Shown one piece after another: positions 34,386 through 43,066 of a stretch of 64,000 nucleotides of DNA (positions are counted from its first letter, which is position 1; each line of letters begins with the position of its first letter). Below the pieces are notes generated by a model. It was not told the origin of the DNA. It saw only the letters and a program-made list of their open reading frames with translations, and searched no databases. A program made the translations under genes and the position numbers. This DNA is from Serratia proteamaculans (lineage in GTDB: Bacteria > Pseudomonadota > Gammaproteobacteria > Enterobacterales > Enterobacteriaceae): contig NZ_SWDE01000003.1 in NCBI RefSeq assembly GCF_013337185.1, positions 248,001 to 312,000 of the forward strand, read 5' to 3'.

Positions 34386-34772
34386 ATGCCCCATTTTTAC
34401 GCTGAATGTACCGACAACATCCGCCGTGAGGCGGATTTGCCCGCGCTGTTCGCCAAGGTCAATCAGGCACTGGCGGACACCGGTATTTTCCCACTGGCCG
34501 GGGTGCGCAGCCGTGCCATCTGGCTCGATACCTGGCAGATGGCCGACGGCCAGCGGGACTACGCTTTTGTGCATATGACATTGAAGATCGGCCATGGCCG
34601 CAGTCTGGAAAGCCGTGAGCAGGTGGGGGCGATGCTGTTCACCCTGATCACCGAGCACTTCGCCGAACTGATGGCCAACCGCTTTCTGGCACTTTCGTTC
34701 GCCATGGAAGAGCTGCATCCGGTGCTGAACTACAAGCAAAACAATGTCCACGCGCTATTTCGGAAAGAGTAA
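34386..34772 (+). CDS. hpaF: 5-carboxymethyl-2-hydroxymuconate isomerase
   Basis: 128-residue trimeric isomerase of the tautomerase superfamily; the mature catalytic Pro follows the start Met ([13 protein letters not shown]). It converts CHM to its keto isomer before decarboxylation by HpaG. GAGGAGTC precedes the ATG, 9 bases after the hpaD stop. Confidence 0.93.
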   Translation: MPHFYAECTDNIRREADLPALFAKVNQALADTGIFPLAGVRSRAIWLDTWQMADGQRDYAFVHMTLKIGHGRSLESREQVGAMLFTLITEHFAELMANRFLALSFAMEELHPVLNYKQNNVHALFRKE

Positions 34773-34782
34773 GGGGCCGTCC

Positions 34783-35586
34783 ATGTTGAATAAAGAACTG
34801 GTGAGCCGTGCCGTGCAGCGCTTGCATCAGGCGGAGCAGAACCGCGAGCAGATCCGTGCGCTGTCGCTGGATCATCCCGAGATCACCATCGAAGACGCTT
34901 ACGCCATTCAGCGGCAGTGGGTCGCGCTGAAAATCGCCGAAGGCCGCACCTTGAAGGGCCATAAAATCGGCCTGACGTCACGCGCCATGCAGGTCAGTTC
35001 GCAAATCACCGAGCCGGATTTTGGCGCGCTGCTGGACGATATGTTTTTCAACGACGGCAGCGATATTCCGATCGATCGCTTTATCGTGCCGCGCGTCGAG
35101 GTTGAACTGGCATTTGTGCTGGCCAAGCCGCTGCGCGGACCGAACTGCACGCTGTTCGACGTCTACAACGCCACCGATTACATCATTCCGGCACTGGAGA
35201 TCATCGATGCGCGCAGCCATAACGTCGATCCGGAAACTCAGCGCCCGCGCAAGGTGTTCGACACTATCTCCGATAACGCCGCCAATGCCGGTGTGGTGAT
35301 GGGCGGCCGGCCGATTAAACCGGATGCGTTGGATCTGCGTTGGATCAGTGCGCTGCTATATCGAAACGGTGTGATCGAAGAATCTGGCGTGGCGGCGGCG
35401 GTGTTGAACCACCCGGCTAACGGCGTGGCCTGGCTGGCCAACAAGCTGTTCCCGTATGACGTGGAGCTGGAAGCCGGACAGGTGATCCTTGGCGGCTCCT
35501 TTACCCGGCCGGTGGCTGCACGACGCGGCGATACCTTCCATGCTGATTACGGCCCGATGGGCTGCATTAGCTGTCGGTTTGTTTGA
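34783..35586 (+). CDS. hpaH: 2-oxo-hept-4-ene-1,7-dioate hydratase
   Basis: 267 residues, the same length as E. coli Hpa[32 protein letters not shown] (Glu metal ligands) and [11 protein letters not shown] are hydratase signatures of the MhpD/HpcG family. The ATG at 34783 (AAGGGGCC upstream) is preferred over the earlier in-frame codon at 34744, which lies in hpaF. Confidence 0.93.
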   Translation: MLNKELVSRAVQRLHQAEQNREQIRALSLDHPEITIEDAYAIQRQWVALKIAEGRTLKGHKIGLTSRAMQVSSQITEPDFGALLDDMFFNDGSDIPIDRFIVPRVEVELAFVLAKPLRGPNCTLFDVYNATDYIIPALEIIDARSHNVDPETQRPRKVFDTISDNAANAGVVMGGRPIKPDALDLRWISALLYRNGVIEESGVAAAVLNHPANGVAWLANKLFPYDVELEAGQVILGGSFTRPVAARRGDTFHADYGPMGCISCRFV

Positions 35587-35589
35587 TTT

Positions 35590-35690
35590 CCCCCCTCACC
35601 CTAACCCTCTCCCAGAGGGAGAGGGGATCGATGGAGTTGGATGAGACTGGATCCACCCCCTCTCCTTTGGGAGAGGGCCGGGGTGAGGGG
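35590..35690. repeat. CCCTCACCCTAACCCTCTCCC-type interspersed repeat
   Basis: The left end CCCCTCACCCTAACCCTCTC and right end GAGAGGGCCGGGGTGAGGGG are near-complementary, with inner CCCAGAGGG and CCTTTGGGAG arms. This long imperfect hairpin is a dispersed element known from many gamma-proteobacterial genomes. It sits inside the hpa operon between hpaH and hpaI, where it may affect message stability. Confidence 0.8.
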
Positions 35691-35710
35691 AAAACACCAA
35701 GGAGAACACA

Positions 35711-36505
35711 ATGTTAACCAACGCTTTCAAGCAGGCGCTGCAGGAAAAACGCCCGCAGATCGGCCTGTGGCTGGGGCTGTGCAGTAGCTACAGTGCAGAA
35801 CTGTTGGCCGGCTCCGGCTTTGACTGGCTGCTGATCGACGGCGAGCACGCGCCCAACAACGTGCAAACGGTGCTGGGCCAGTTGCAGGCGATCGCGCCTT
35901 ATCCGAGCCAGCCGGTGGTTCGCCCGGCGTGGAATGACGCGGTGCTGATCAAGCAACTGTTGGACGTCGGTGCCCAGACGCTGCTGATCCCAATGATTCA
36001 AAACGCCGAGCAGGCGCGTGAAGCGGTGCGTGCCACCCGTTATCCGCCGCATGGGATACGCGGAGTCGGCAGTGCATTGGCGCGTGCGTCACGCTGGAAT
36101 AGGGTACCGGATTATCTGCAACAGGCCGACGCGCAGATGTGCGTATTGGTGCAGATTGAAACTCGTGAGGCGGTGAAAAACCTGGACGAAATCCTGCAGG
36201 TGGCAGGCGTCGACGGGGTGTTTATCGGCCCGGCGGATCTCAGTGCCGACATGGGTTATGCCGGCAATCCCCAACAGCCGGAGGTGCAACGCACCATCGA
36301 CGATGCCATTGCGCGCATCAGCGCTGCCGGCAAGTCGCCGGGTATTCTGACCGCCAATCCTGAGCTGGCGCAGCATTATCTGGCGTCCGGCGCGCTGTTT
36401 GTCGCGGTAGGGGTGGATACCACCCTGTTGGCGCGGGCGGCGGAGTCCCTGGCCGGTCGCTTTAAGCAGCAACAGCCTCCCGAGCAATCCCCGGGCGTTT
36501 ATTAG
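35711..36505 (+). CDS. hpaI: 4-hydroxy-2-oxoheptane-1,7-dioate (HKHD) aldolase
   Basis: 264-residue class II, metal-dependent pyruvate aldolase giving pyruvate and succinic semialdehyde. [41 protein letters not shown] (metal Glu) and [15 protein letters not shown] (metal Asp) are family blocks. It follows the interspersed repeat, with AAGGAGA 5 bases upstream of the ATG. Confidence 0.95.
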   Translation: MLTNAFKQALQEKRPQIGLWLGLCSSYSAELLAGSGFDWLLIDGEHAPNNVQTVLGQLQAIAPYPSQPVVRPAWNDAVLIKQLLDVGAQTLLIPMIQNAEQAREAVRATRYPPHGIRGVGSALARASRWNRVPDYLQQADAQMCVLVQIETREAVKNLDEILQVAGVDGVFIGPADLSADMGYAGNPQQPEVQRTIDDAIARISAAGKSPGILTANPELAQHYLASGALFVAVGVDTTLLARAAESLAGRFKQQQPPEQSPGVY

Positions 36506-36535
36506 GTTGCAGGACGCAATCTTACTGGAGACACC

Positions 36536-37906
36536 ATGAGCAACGTCGATTCGCTGCCGCCGGTCAACCCGGCGCAGCAACATAAAGCGTTAACCGCCAC
36601 CGAACAATCGGTGATTAAAAAGTTATTTCGGCGACTGATTATTTTCCTGTTTGTGCTGTTTGTTTTCTCTTTCCTCGACCGCATCAATATCGGTTTCGCC
36701 GGGCTAACCATGGGCAAGGATCTCGGCCTCAGCTCGACCATGTTCGGTCTGGCGGCGACCCTGTTCTACGTCACCTACGTGATTTTCGGTATTCCGAGCA
36801 ATATCATGCTGGGGATCGTCGGGGCGCGGCGCTGGATCGCCACCATCATGGTGTTGTGGGGCATCGCCTCAACCTGCACCCTGTTTGCCACCGGCCCAAC
36901 CAGTCTGTATGTGCTGCGGATGATTGTCGGCATTACCGAGGCCGGTTTCCTGCCGGGTATTCTGGTTTATCTCACCTACTGGTTCCCGGCGTTTTACCGC
37001 GCCAGGGCCAACGCGCTGTTTATGATCGCCATGCCGGTGACCATGGCGATCGGCTCGCTGGTGTCCGGCTATATTCTGGCGCTGGACGGGCTGATGAACC
37101 TCAAGGGCTGGCAATGGCTGTTCCTGATAGAGGGCATTCCTTCGGTGCTGTTGGGCGTGGTGGTGTGGTTCTACCTGGACGATACCCCGGCCAAGGCCAA
37201 GTGGCTGACCGACGAAGAAAAAACCAGTCTGAAAGCCATGATGGACGCCGACAAGCTGCAACTGGTGCAGCCCAATGGGCCAGGCAGTCATCGGGCGATG
37301 CAACAGCGCAACCTGTGGCGGGAAATCTTCACGCCGATCGTGTTGATGTACACGCTGGCCTATTTCTGCCTGACCAATACCCTGAGCGCCATTAACATCT
37401 GGACGCCGCAGATCCTGCAGAGTTTTAACCAGGGCAGCAGTAACATTGTGATCGGCATTTTGGCGGCGATCCCGCAGATCTGCACCATCGCCGGGATGAT
37501 CTGGTGGAGTAAACGCTCGGATCGGTTGCAGGAGCGAAAACACCACACCGCACTGCCGTATCTGTTTGCTGCTGCCGGTTGGCTGCTGGCCTCGGCGACC
37601 GATCACAGCATGATCCAACTGTTGGGGATCGTGATGGCTTCAGTGGGCTCATTCACCGCCATGGCCATCTTCTGGACCACGCCGGATCAGTCGATCAGCC
37701 TGGAGGCGCGGGCGATCGGGATCGCGGTGATCAATGCCACCGGCAATATAGGGTCGGCGGTCAGCCCGCTATTGATTGGCTGGTTCAAGGATCTGACCGG
37801 CAGCTTTAACTCCGGGCTGTACTTTGTTTCGGCACTGTTGATAGTGGGGGCGCTGATCGTCTGGCGTATTCCGATGCAGGGCTCGCGGCCACGGGCCACG
37901 CCATAA
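36536..37906 (+). CDS. hpaX: 4-hydroxyphenylacetate permease (MFS)
   Basis: 456-residue major facilitator with twelve helices. DRINIGFAGLTMGKDLGLSSTMFGLAATLFYVTYVIFGIPSN is the anion:cation symporter (ACS) family entry motif, and the length matches HpaX. It lies between hpaI and hpaA as in E. coli W. Confidence 0.92.
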   Translation: MSNVDSLPPVNPAQQHKALTATEQSVIKKLFRRLIIFLFVLFVFSFLDRINIGFAGLTMGKDLGLSSTMFGLAATLFYVTYVIFGIPSNIMLGIVGARRWIATIMVLWGIASTCTLFATGPTSLYVLRMIVGITEAGFLPGILVYLTYWFPAFYRARANALFMIAMPVTMAIGSLVSGYILALDGLMNLKGWQWLFLIEGIPSVLLGVVVWFYLDDTPAKAKWLTDEEKTSLKAMMDADKLQLVQPNGPGSHRAMQQRNLWREIFTPIVLMYTLAYFCLTNTLSAINIWTPQILQSFNQGSSNIVIGILAAIPQICTIAGMIWWSKRSDRLQERKHHTALPYLFAAAGWLLASATDHSMIQLLGIVMASVGSFTAMAIFWTTPDQSISLEARAIGIAVINATGNIGSAVSPLLIGWFKDLTGSFNSGLYFVSALLIVGALIVWRIPMQGSRPRATP

Positions 37907-37920
37907 TGGGGAAAGTTTGC

Positions 37921-37940
37921 GGGCGCGGCATGCTGCGCCC
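37921..37940. repeat. GGGCGC stem-loop repeat between hpaX and hpaA
   Basis: GGGCGCGGCATGCTGCGCCC is a near-perfect 20-base palindrome followed by TTT. It belongs to the stem-loop family also found at 9424, 29822, 41146 and 54435 and may end the hpaX message. Confidence 0.65.
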
Positions 37941-37965
37941 TTTACCGGGGGAATGAGGTCAATAG

Positions 37966-38862
37966 ATGCAGAAAAGTACCGGTTTTATCGCCAATATCGA
38001 TATCTGCAAAGAGTACGATGCGCGTTATGCCACCGATGAAGTGCATTACGAAACCTTTGCCGGGCTGGCGGCCTTTTTTGGTCGCGATATGCAGGTGCAC
38101 TGGCACGACCGTTACTTCCAGGTGCATTTTCTGGAGACCGGCAAGATTGAGCTACAGTTGGACAGCCAGCACTATTCGGTGCAGGCACCGCTGTTTATCC
38201 TCACGCCACCCTCGGTGCCGCATGCGTTCTTCACCGAGCCGGACAGTGACGGCCACGTGCTGACGGTGCGTCAGGAGTTGATCTGGCCGCTGCTGGAACG
38301 GCTGTACCCCGGCAGCAACCTGGCGCTGGACATGCCGGGTATTTGCCTGTCGATGGCGGACGCGCCGCAAGAGCTGACGGCGCTCAGCCATTACTGGGCG
38401 CTGATCCGCCGTGAATTCAGCCAGCGCCTAGCCGGTCGCGAACAAACGCTGGCGCTGCTGGCGCAGGCGGTGTTTACCCTGCTGTTACGCAATGCGTCGC
38501 TGGAGGACTCTGCCGCCAGTGGAGTACGTGGCGAGCTGAAATTATTCCAGCGTTTTAACAAGATGGTGGACGAGCGTTTCCGCGATCACCTGCCGGTGCC
38601 GGACTATGCCCAGGCGCTGGGCGTCACCGAGTCACGGCTCAATGACCTGTGTCGGCGTTTCGCCAACCAGCCCCCCAAACGTCTGATATTCGATCGCTTG
38701 CTGCGTGAAGCCAAACGTATGCTGCTGTTTAGCGCCTGCACGGTGCATGAAACCGCCTATAGCCTGGGTTTTAAGGATCCGGCTTATTTCGCCCGCTTTT
38801 TCAATCGGCTGGAAGGCTGTTCCCCCTCGAGCTACCGCGCCGCACAACACTCCCTTTCGTAA
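37966..38862 (+). CDS. hpaA: HpaA, AraC-type activator of hpaBC
   Basis: 298 residues: an N-terminal cupin with VHWHDRYFQVHFLETGKIEL and a C-terminal AraC helix-turn-helix (YAQALGVTESRLNDLCRRFANQPPKRLIFDRLLREAKRML, then GFKDPAYFARFFNRLEGCSPSSYR). In E. coli W HpaA activates hpaBC in response to 4-hydroxyphenylacetate. It immediately precedes hpaBC here. Confidence 0.93.
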   Translation: MQKSTGFIANIDICKEYDARYATDEVHYETFAGLAAFFGRDMQVHWHDRYFQVHFLETGKIELQLDSQHYSVQAPLFILTPPSVPHAFFTEPDSDGHVLTVRQELIWPLLERLYPGSNLALDMPGICLSMADAPQELTALSHYWALIRREFSQRLAGREQTLALLAQAVFTLLLRNASLEDSAASGVRGELKLFQRFNKMVDERFRDHLPVPDYAQALGVTESRLNDLCRRFANQPPKRLIFDRLLREAKRMLLFSACTVHETAYSLGFKDPAYFARFFNRLEGCSPSSYRAAQHSLS

Positions 38863-39041
38863 GCTGGATCACAGTTTGCAGCGATAGTGGCCAAGCTGCC
38901 TGAAAAGTACCGGCGATTGCCGCAAAAGTCTCTTCTCGAAATCGGCGTTGGGGGCTTCAATTAAGCAACCAAAAGAAAACATTATTTTAACAAGTGGCCG
39001 ACTCCACGGCCCATAAAATACCGATTACGAGGAAGACTTAA

Positions 39042-40604
39042 ATGAAACCTGAAGACTTTCGTGCTGACAACAAACGCCCGTTCGCCGGTGACGAATACCT
39101 GAAGAGTTTGCAGGACGGCCGCGAAATTTATATCTATGGCGAGCGGGTGAAGGACGTTACCACTCATCCGGCATTCCGCAACGCAGCGGCCTCGGTCGGC
39201 CAGCTGTACGACGCGTTGCACGATCCGGTTAGCCAGGACAGTCTGTGCTGGGGCACCGATACCGGCAACGGCGGCTACACCCACAAATTCTTCCGCTACG
39301 CCCGCAGCCCGGATGAGTTGCGTCAACAGCGTGACGCCATCGCCGACTGGTCGCGTCAGAGCTACGGCTGGATGGGGCGCACCCCGGACTACAAGGCGGC
39401 CTTCGGATCTGCGTTGGGTGCTAACCCGGAGTTTTACGGCCAGTTCGCCGACAACGCGCGCCACTGGTACAAACGCATTCAGGAAACTGGTCTGTATTTT
39501 AACCACGCCATCGTCAACCCGCCGATCGACCGCCACAAGCCGGTCAACGAAGTGAAAGACGTATTTATTCAGGTGGAAAAGGAAACCGACGCCGGCATTA
39601 TTGTCAGCGGTGCCAAGGTGGTCGCGACCAACTCGGCGCTGACCCACTACAACTTTATCGGCTTCGGCTCGGCTCAGGTGATGGGCGACAACCCGGACTT
39701 TGCGCTGATGTTTGTCGCACCTATGGACGCGGAAGGGGTGAAGTTGATCTCTCGCGCCTCCTATGAACTGGTCGCCGGTGCCACCGGATCGCCATTCGAT
39801 TATCCGCTTTCGAGCCGTTTTGATGAGAACGATGCGATCCTGATTATGGATCACGTGCTGATCCCATGGGAAAACGTGCTGATCTACCGCGATTTCGATC
39901 GCTGCCGCCGCTGGAGCACCGAGGGCGGTTTCGCCCGCTTGTTCCCACTGCAGGCCTGTGTTCGTCTGGCGGTGAAGATGGACTTTATTACCGCGCTGCT
40001 GCAAAAGAGCCTGGCCTGTACCGGCGTGCTGGAGTTCCGTGGCGTTCAGGCCGATCTCGGCGAAGTGGTGGCCTGGCGCAATCTGTTCTGGTCGCTGACC
40101 GATGCGATGTGCGCCGAGGCCACCAAGTGGGAAAACGGTGCCTATCTACCGGACTCCGCCGCGCTGCAGACGTATCGCGTGATGGCGCCGATGGCCTACG
40201 CCAAGGTGAAGAACATCATCGAAAAGAATGTCACCAGCGGCCTGATTTATCTGCCGTCCAGCGTGCGTGACATGAATAACCCGGAAATCGACAAATATCT
40301 GTCCCGCTATGTACGTGGCTCCAACGGGATGGATCACGTCGAACGCATCAAGATCCTCAAACTGATGTGGGATGCGATCGGCAGTGAGTTCGGCGGCCGT
40401 CACGAACTGTATGAGATCAACTACGCCGGCAGCCAGGACGAGATCCGCCTGCAATGCCTGCGTCAGGCGCAGGGATCCGGCACCATGGGCAAGATGATGG
40501 AAATGGTCGACAAATGCCTGTCCGACTATGACCAACACGGCTGGAAAGTGCCGCATCTGCATAACAATGACGATATTAATCAGTTGGATAAACTGCTTAA
40601 GTGA
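39042..40604 (+). CDS. hpaB: 4-hydroxyphenylacetate 3-monooxygenase, oxygenase component
   Basis: 520-residue FADH2-dependent hydroxylase that converts 4-hydroxyphenylacetate to homoprotocatechuate. MKPEDFRADNKRPFAGDEYLKSLQDGREIYIYGERVKDVT is the HpaB N terminus, and GNGGYTHKFFRYARS and ATKWENGAYLPD are conserved. The 179-base leader separates it from hpaA and is the likely HpaA-controlled promoter. Confidence 0.95.
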   Translation: MKPEDFRADNKRPFAGDEYLKSLQDGREIYIYGERVKDVTTHPAFRNAAASVGQLYDALHDPVSQDSLCWGTDTGNGGYTHKFFRYARSPDELRQQRDAIADWSRQSYGWMGRTPDYKAAFGSALGANPEFYGQFADNARHWYKRIQETGLYFNHAIVNPPIDRHKPVNEVKDVFIQVEKETDAGIIVSGAKVVATNSALTHYNFIGFGSAQVMGDNPDFALMFVAPMDAEGVKLISRASYELVAGATGSPFDYPLSSRFDENDAILIMDHVLIPWENVLIYRDFDRCRRWSTEGGFARLFPLQACVRLAVKMDFITALLQKSLACTGVLEFRGVQADLGEVVAWRNLFWSLTDAMCAEATKWENGAYLPDSAALQTYRVMAPMAYAKVKNIIEKNVTSGLIYLPSSVRDMNNPEIDKYLSRYVRGSNGMDHVERIKILKLMWDAIGSEFGGRHELYEINYAGSQDEIRLQCLRQAQGSGTMGKMMEMVDKCLSDYDQHGWKVPHLHNNDDINQLDKLLK

Positions 40605-40621
40605 TCCGCGAGGAGGTTTGT

Positions 40622-41137
40622 ATGTCTCAGGAAAATGAACACCGTCTGCTGTTTCGCGACGCCATGGCCAGCCTGTCTGCCGCGGTGAATATCGTCACCA
40701 CCGACGGCCCGGCGGGACGCTGCGGTATAACCGCCACCGCGGTGTGCTCGGTGACCGATACGCCGCCGACGCTGCTGGTGTGCATTAACCGCAACAGCGC
40801 GATGAACCCGGTTTTCCAGGCCAATCAACGGCTGTGCGTCAACGTGTTGAATCATGAGCAGGAGCTGATGGCACGCCACTTTGCCGGAATGACCGAGGTC
40901 AGTATGGAAGAGCGTTTCCGTCTGGATGACTGGCAGAGTGGCGCACTGGGGCAGCCGGTATTGCGTAACACGCTGGCCAGCCTGGAAGGGGAGATCGAGC
41001 AGATCCAAAGCATCGGCACCCATCAGGTGTATCTGGTGCAGATCCGCCAGATCGTGGTCAGTGCGGCCGGTAACGGCCTGATCTACTTCAAGCGCAACTT
41101 CCATCCGGTGATGCACGAAAGGCTGGCTCTGGCCTGA
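40622..41137 (+). CDS. hpaC: 4-hydroxyphenylacetate 3-monooxygenase, flavin reductase component
   Basis: 171-residue NADH:FAD reductase supplying reduced flavin to HpaB. FRDAMASLSAAVNIVTTDGPAGRCGITATAVCSVTDTPPTLLVC is the flavin-reductase fold signature. The ATG at 40622 has GCGAGGAGG upstream; an upstream in-frame codon at 40601 overlaps hpaB. A GC-rich hairpin follows the stop. Confidence 0.93.
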   Translation: MSQENEHRLLFRDAMASLSAAVNIVTTDGPAGRCGITATAVCSVTDTPPTLLVCINRNSAMNPVFQANQRLCVNVLNHEQELMARHFAGMTEVSMEERFRLDDWQSGALGQPVLRNTLASLEGEIEQIQSIGTHQVYLVQIRQIVVSAAGNGLIYFKRNFHPVMHERLALA

Positions 41138-41145
41138 AGATAATA

Positions 41146-41170
41146 GGGGCGCAGTTCACCGCTGCGCCCC
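41146..41170 (+). terminator. GC-rich hairpin after hpaC
   Basis: GGGGCGCAG and CTGCGCCCC are exact 9-base arms around TTCACCG. There is no T tract, but the position 8 bases after the hpaC stop suggests a 3' end. It belongs to the GGGCGC stem-loop family. Confidence 0.5.
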
Positions 41171-41180
41171 ATGAAGGTGT

Positions 41181-41294
41181 GAGGTGCTTCAAATAAATCA
41201 AGGGCCAGGATATCGGGTCTATTATGCTCAGGTCACGTTGTTGCGTTTGTCTGGGGTGACAATCGTAAGCAACAGGCAGATATTGAGAAAGCTA
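41181..41294 (+). pseudogene. Remnant of a RelE/HigB-like (HI1419-type) toxin gene
   Basis: One frame reads EVLQINQGPGYRVYYAQVTLL, the hallmark GPGYRVYY strand of the HI1419-type toxins. At about 41243 the homology jumps to another frame reading AFVWGDNRKQQADIEKA, which matches the following LCGGDKxxQxxDIxxA block of the family. The first 50 or so residues are missing and the C terminus is cut by an ERIC element. The partner antitoxin follows at 41455. Family identity is from pattern recognition; the gene cannot make a working toxin. Confidence 0.75.
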
Positions 41295-41422
41295 TTTACC
41301 CGTTATCTTTCAAGCTGCAGCGTTGTTACCTGCACTCGCTCACCCCAGTTACTTACTGAAGTAAGCGCCTGGGGATGAGCGAGCTGGGCGCCTAGCTGCA
41401 ACTTGAAAGCCATAGGGTAAAG
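41295..41422. repeat. ERIC (intergenic repeat unit) element
   Basis: The core CGCTCACCCCAGTTACTTAC followed by TGAAGTAAGCGCCTGGGGAT, with ends TTTACCCGTTATCTTTCAAG and CTTGAAAGCCATAGGGTAAA, matches the roughly 127-base imperfect ERIC palindrome of enterobacteria. It lies between the dead toxin fragment and the antitoxin gene. Confidence 0.93.
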
Positions 41423-41454
41423 ATTATTTGAGAGATTATCAGTCGAGGTAATAT

Positions 41455-41754
41455 ATGAAATCCCGTGATCATGATGCGTCTGTCATTGAAATGATTCGTA
41501 ATGATCGGGCCTTTGCAGCCGCGTATTTAAAAACAGCATTAGAAGAGCTGGATGAAGAGGGGGGGGAAACAGCGTTCCTCATCGCATTACGCCACATTGT
41601 TGAAGCCAATGGTGGAATGGCGTTTATTGCCGATAAGGCAGGTATATCCAGAGAAACGCTGTATCGCACCTTATCGCCCAAAGGAAACCCTACCTTAAAG
41701 ACGATTACCCGTGTCGTGCATGCTTCTGGTATGAAATTCAGTGCAATAGTTTGA
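41455..41754 (+). CDS. HI1420-type addiction-module antidote protein (orphan antitoxin)
   Basis: 99 residues with a C-terminal helix-turn-helix, GGMAFIADKAGISRETLYRTLSPKGNPTLKTITRVVHASG, typical of the probable addiction module antidote family that pairs with HI1419-type toxins. Normally the toxin gene lies directly upstream, but here only a frameshifted fragment plus an ERIC element is found. The antitoxin frame is intact. It may persist as a regulator or guard against related toxins elsewhere; that is speculation. Confidence 0.85.
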   Translation: MKSRDHDASVIEMIRNDRAFAAAYLKTALEELDEEGGETAFLIALRHIVEANGGMAFIADKAGISRETLYRTLSPKGNPTLKTITRVVHASGMKFSAIV

Positions 41755-41763
41755 TTTTTAACA

Positions 41764-42906
41764 TCAACTTTTATTCGCCGCCAAATCACTCACCAGCCGG
41801 TTCACCGGATCGCTCATGTTGGTGAACTTGCTCAGCTCCGAGCGGGTCACCACCACAAATACCCCGACGTTTTTCTGCGGGATCATCGCCATATAGGTAA
41901 TAAAGCCGCCGCCGCCGCCGGTTTTCTGAATAATCCCCGGCAGTTCGCCGTTCGGTGCCATATACACCCAGCCCAGGCCCAGCGCACTGGCTTCACCCGG
42001 CACGTCCATGCCTTTTAGCGATACCAGGTCATTGCGCTGGAAGTACATGGTTTGCTCACTGGCAGCGGTCGATTTACGCGAGCCGGAGACGTTGGAGGTG
42101 AGGAACTGTTGCATCCAGCGCTGCATGTCGCGCGGGGTGGAGTAAACGCCACCGCTGCCGGCCGCGGCGGTGGTATCACGGCAGGCGCTCGGGCCGGCGG
42201 AAGCCACCATCAGGCGTGAACACTGCTCGGCACTTGGGGTGAGAGTGGTGTCGACCATGCCGAGCGGTGCGGTGATTTTTTCCTTCAGCAGGGCGGTGTA
42301 AGGTTTACCCGCCGCCCGCGACAGTGCATCCGCCAGCAGGTCGTACGCCAGGTTGGAATAAGAGGCGCGCACGCCCGGTGGCACCGTGACGTTGGCATGT
42401 TCCAGCCATTGCCAGCGCTGTGCCTTGGTCGGCCAGGTAAATACCGGCGTTTTTGGCGGCTTCTTGCCCGGCTGCTCACGCGGCAGGGCGCTGGTGTGGG
42501 TTGCCAGGTTCAGCAAAGTGATCGGTTGGCGAGCATTGTAAGCCGGTACGTAAGCACCCTGTGGGGCATATTTGCGCAGCGGATCGTTGAGCTTGACCCG
42601 GCCTTCCGCTGCCATCTTGACCATCACTTCACTGGTCATCAGCTTGGTGATTGAGGCGATGCGGATCAGCGAGTCCGGACGCGGGCGCAGGTTGTTGCCG
42701 GGTTTGGTGTCGCCAAAACTGCGGTTAACCACCTGGTTACCGTCGATCACCACCAGCGCCATACCGGTGGCGCCGCTGTTGTAGAAAATATGTTCGGCAT
42801 ACTGGTCGACGATTTGCGAGGCCAGTTGCGGGGCGGCGGCCTGCGCGGCCAGCGGGGCGGCACACAGGCTCAGCGCCAGCAATGAAGCGGAGAAAGAGTT
42901 CTTCAA
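41764..42906 (-). CDS. ampH: AmpH, class C beta-lactamase-fold DD-carboxypeptidase/endopeptidase
   Basis: 380-residue periplasmic penicillin-binding protein with a signal peptide (ending AAPLAAQA). SITK (SxxK nucleophile), YSN (YxN) and KTGGGGGF (KTG box) are present, and the neighbourhoods (FYNSGATGMALVVIDGNQ, THTSALPREQPG, ALGLGWVYMAP) match E. coli AmpH rather than AmpC. AmpH trims peptidoglycan and confers little beta-lactam resistance. It stands alone. Confidence 0.93.
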   Translation of the reverse strand: MKNSFSASLLALSLCAAPLAAQAAAPQLASQIVDQYAEHIFYNSGATGMALVVIDGNQVVNRSFGDTKPGNNLRPRPDSLIRIASITKLMTSEVMVKMAAEGRVKLNDPLRKYAPQGAYVPAYNARQPITLLNLATHTSALPREQPGKKPPKTPVFTWPTKAQRWQWLEHANVTVPPGVRASYSNLAYDLLADALSRAAGKPYTALLKEKITAPLGMVDTTLTPSAEQCSRLMVASAGPSACRDTTAAAGSGGVYSTPRDMQRWMQQFLTSNVSGSRKSTAASEQTMYFQRNDLVSLKGMDVPGEASALGLGWVYMAPNGELPGIIQKTGGGGGFITYMAMIPQKNVGVFVVVTRSELSKFTNMSDPVNRLVSDLAANKS

Positions 42907-43066
42907 CGGTTGTTATCCATTTTAAAAGGCAACAGGGAGAGGCCGTGGCCGCAGTATGACCCGGTCTTATCTGTTGTCAGTGTAATGTGCCTCGGCCCTG
43001 GCTGCATGTGGAAAAAAGAGCGGTTTGATAAATATTTTTCCGCCGCCCTGATGCCGCCGCATCGCC

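Noticed and set aside
38982-40004. 340-codon minus-strand ORF
   Set aside because: It is the antisense of hpaB; no domain is recognisable.
41764-42906. AmpC-type resistance beta-lactamase
   Set aside because: The sequence around SITK, YSN and KTG and the overall similarity are those of AmpH, and no ampR lies next to it.
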